From positions 186,001-250,000 of the forward strand of contig NZ_SMAK01000002.1 in assembly GCF_004346195.1 (NCBI RefSeq): a stretch of DNA of 64,000 nt, read 5' to 3'. Positions 63,586 to 64,000 of the stretch are shown here, piece after piece (the first letter of the stretch is position 1; each line of letters begins with the position of its first letter). The position numbers and the translations under genes were made by a program. This stretch comes from Tepidamorphus gemmatus (GTDB taxonomy: Bacteria; Pseudomonadota; Alphaproteobacteria; Rhizobiales; Tepidamorphaceae). The notes beneath the pieces were generated by a model that saw nothing but the letters and a program-made list of their open reading frames with translations, was not told where the DNA came from and made no database searches.

Positions 63586-64000
63586 ATGACCGTCATTGAC
63601 ATGCACAGCCACTTCTTGCCGCGGGAGTGGCCCGATCTGGCCGAGCGGTTCGGCACGCCGGACTGGCCGTGGATAAAACATCTGGGCGACGGCCGCGCGA
63701 TGGTGATGGTCGGCGACCGCGAGTTCCGCCCGGTGTATTCGGCCTGCTGGGACGCCGACAAGCGGATCGAAGAGATGGATCGCGATGGCATCGACCTGCA
63801 GATCTTCTGCGCCACGCCGGTGCTGTTCGGCTACATGCGCAAGCCGCAGGAGGCCGCCGACTGCGCGCGGATGTTCAACGATGCCGCGCTCGAACTCGTC
63901 GCCTGCGCGCCGCGGCGGCTGGCCGCCCTGGCGCAGGTGCCGCTGCAGGATACCGACCTCGCCTGCCGCGAGGTCGAGCGGGCGATCGACGACGGGCATC
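63586..64000 (+). CDS. nbaD: Aminocarboxymuconate-semialdehyde decarboxylase, 3' end cut
   Basis: This is an amidohydrolase-superfamily decarboxylase removing CO2 from 2-amino-3-carboxymuconate 6-semialdehyde, the next step after NbaC. About 138 codons are visible before the window ends, out of a usual 330 or so. The first metal motif is IDMHSHFLPREWPDLAERFG, giving His7 and His9, followed by GRAMVMVGDREFRPVYSACW and EEMDRDGIDLQIFCATPVLF. It is the third gene of the hydroxyanthranilate operon. Confidence 0.93.
   Translation, partial: MTVIDMHSHFLPREWPDLAERFGTPDWPWIKHLGDGRAMVMVGDREFRPVYSACWDADKRIEEMDRDGIDLQIFCATPVLFGYMRKPQEAADCARMFNDAALELVACAPRRLAALAQVPLQDTDLACREVERAIDDGH

Overview
The window is 64 kb of high-GC bacterial chromosome and reads as an alphaproteobacterium of the Rhizobiales (Hyphomicrobiales) type. 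This rests on gene content (heterotetrameric sarcosine oxidase, membrane urate hydroxylase PuuD, phosphatidylcholine synthase, an invasion-associated-locus-B protein, SdhE next to Mfd and RecG) and on a TCATCCCGG-type intergenic palindrome. No rRNA, tRNA, insertion sequence, prophage or CRISPR array was seen. Genes are packed tightly, with many 4-bp ATGA overlaps, and only one gap approaches 300 bases.

Left part (1-18.4 kb, mostly minus strand). A sarcosine oxidase operon (soxB-soxD-soxA, soxA cut by the window edge) lies beside a divergent GATR/AraC-type regulator. Next is a purine-degradation locus read right to left: uraH, xdhA, xdhB, xdhC, a BMP-type ABC importer (ATPase, two permeases, binding protein), puuD, uraD and an M20-family hydrolase. 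Together these would import an oxidised purine or nucleoside, oxidise xanthine to urate, hydroxylate urate at the membrane, and carry it through 5-hydroxyisourate and OHCU to allantoin. The M20 enzyme is a candidate for a later ureide step.

18.4-24 kb holds the most unusual feature. A 1483-residue exported protein has a propeller-like N-terminal region, a DUF11-like domain, a peptidoglycan-binding domain, and then fifteen 27-residue repeats with three histidines at fixed positions in nearly every copy. The array decays into short proline-rich PxHxxxS repeats. It is translationally coupled to a second exported protein of unknown function.

24-43.7 kb is a mosaic of metabolic genes: quinone oxidoreductase and a transketolase/AceE-like enzyme with an Lrp regulator; TerC; phosphatidylcholine synthase with a DUF1326/DUF2182 pair; an FAD monooxygenase; a CoA-transferase, AEC carrier and CoA-lyase group; hspQ; an IalB-like protein; a YejA-like binding protein followed by two AMP-binding proteins (the first lacking catalytic motifs); and a DsbA-like protein.

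43.9-57.4 kb is housekeeping: mfd, sdhE, recG, a DUF502 protein, glmS, glmU, a SPOR-like membrane protein, a DMT exporter and rpe. 57.4-64 kb holds an orphan TRAP-type binding lipoprotein, a znuBC/znuA zinc importer with a double Zur-like operator, a LysR regulator, and the start of a 3-hydroxyanthranilate degradation operon (RidA-type deaminase, 3-hydroxyanthranilate dioxygenase, ACMS decarboxylase cut by the right edge).
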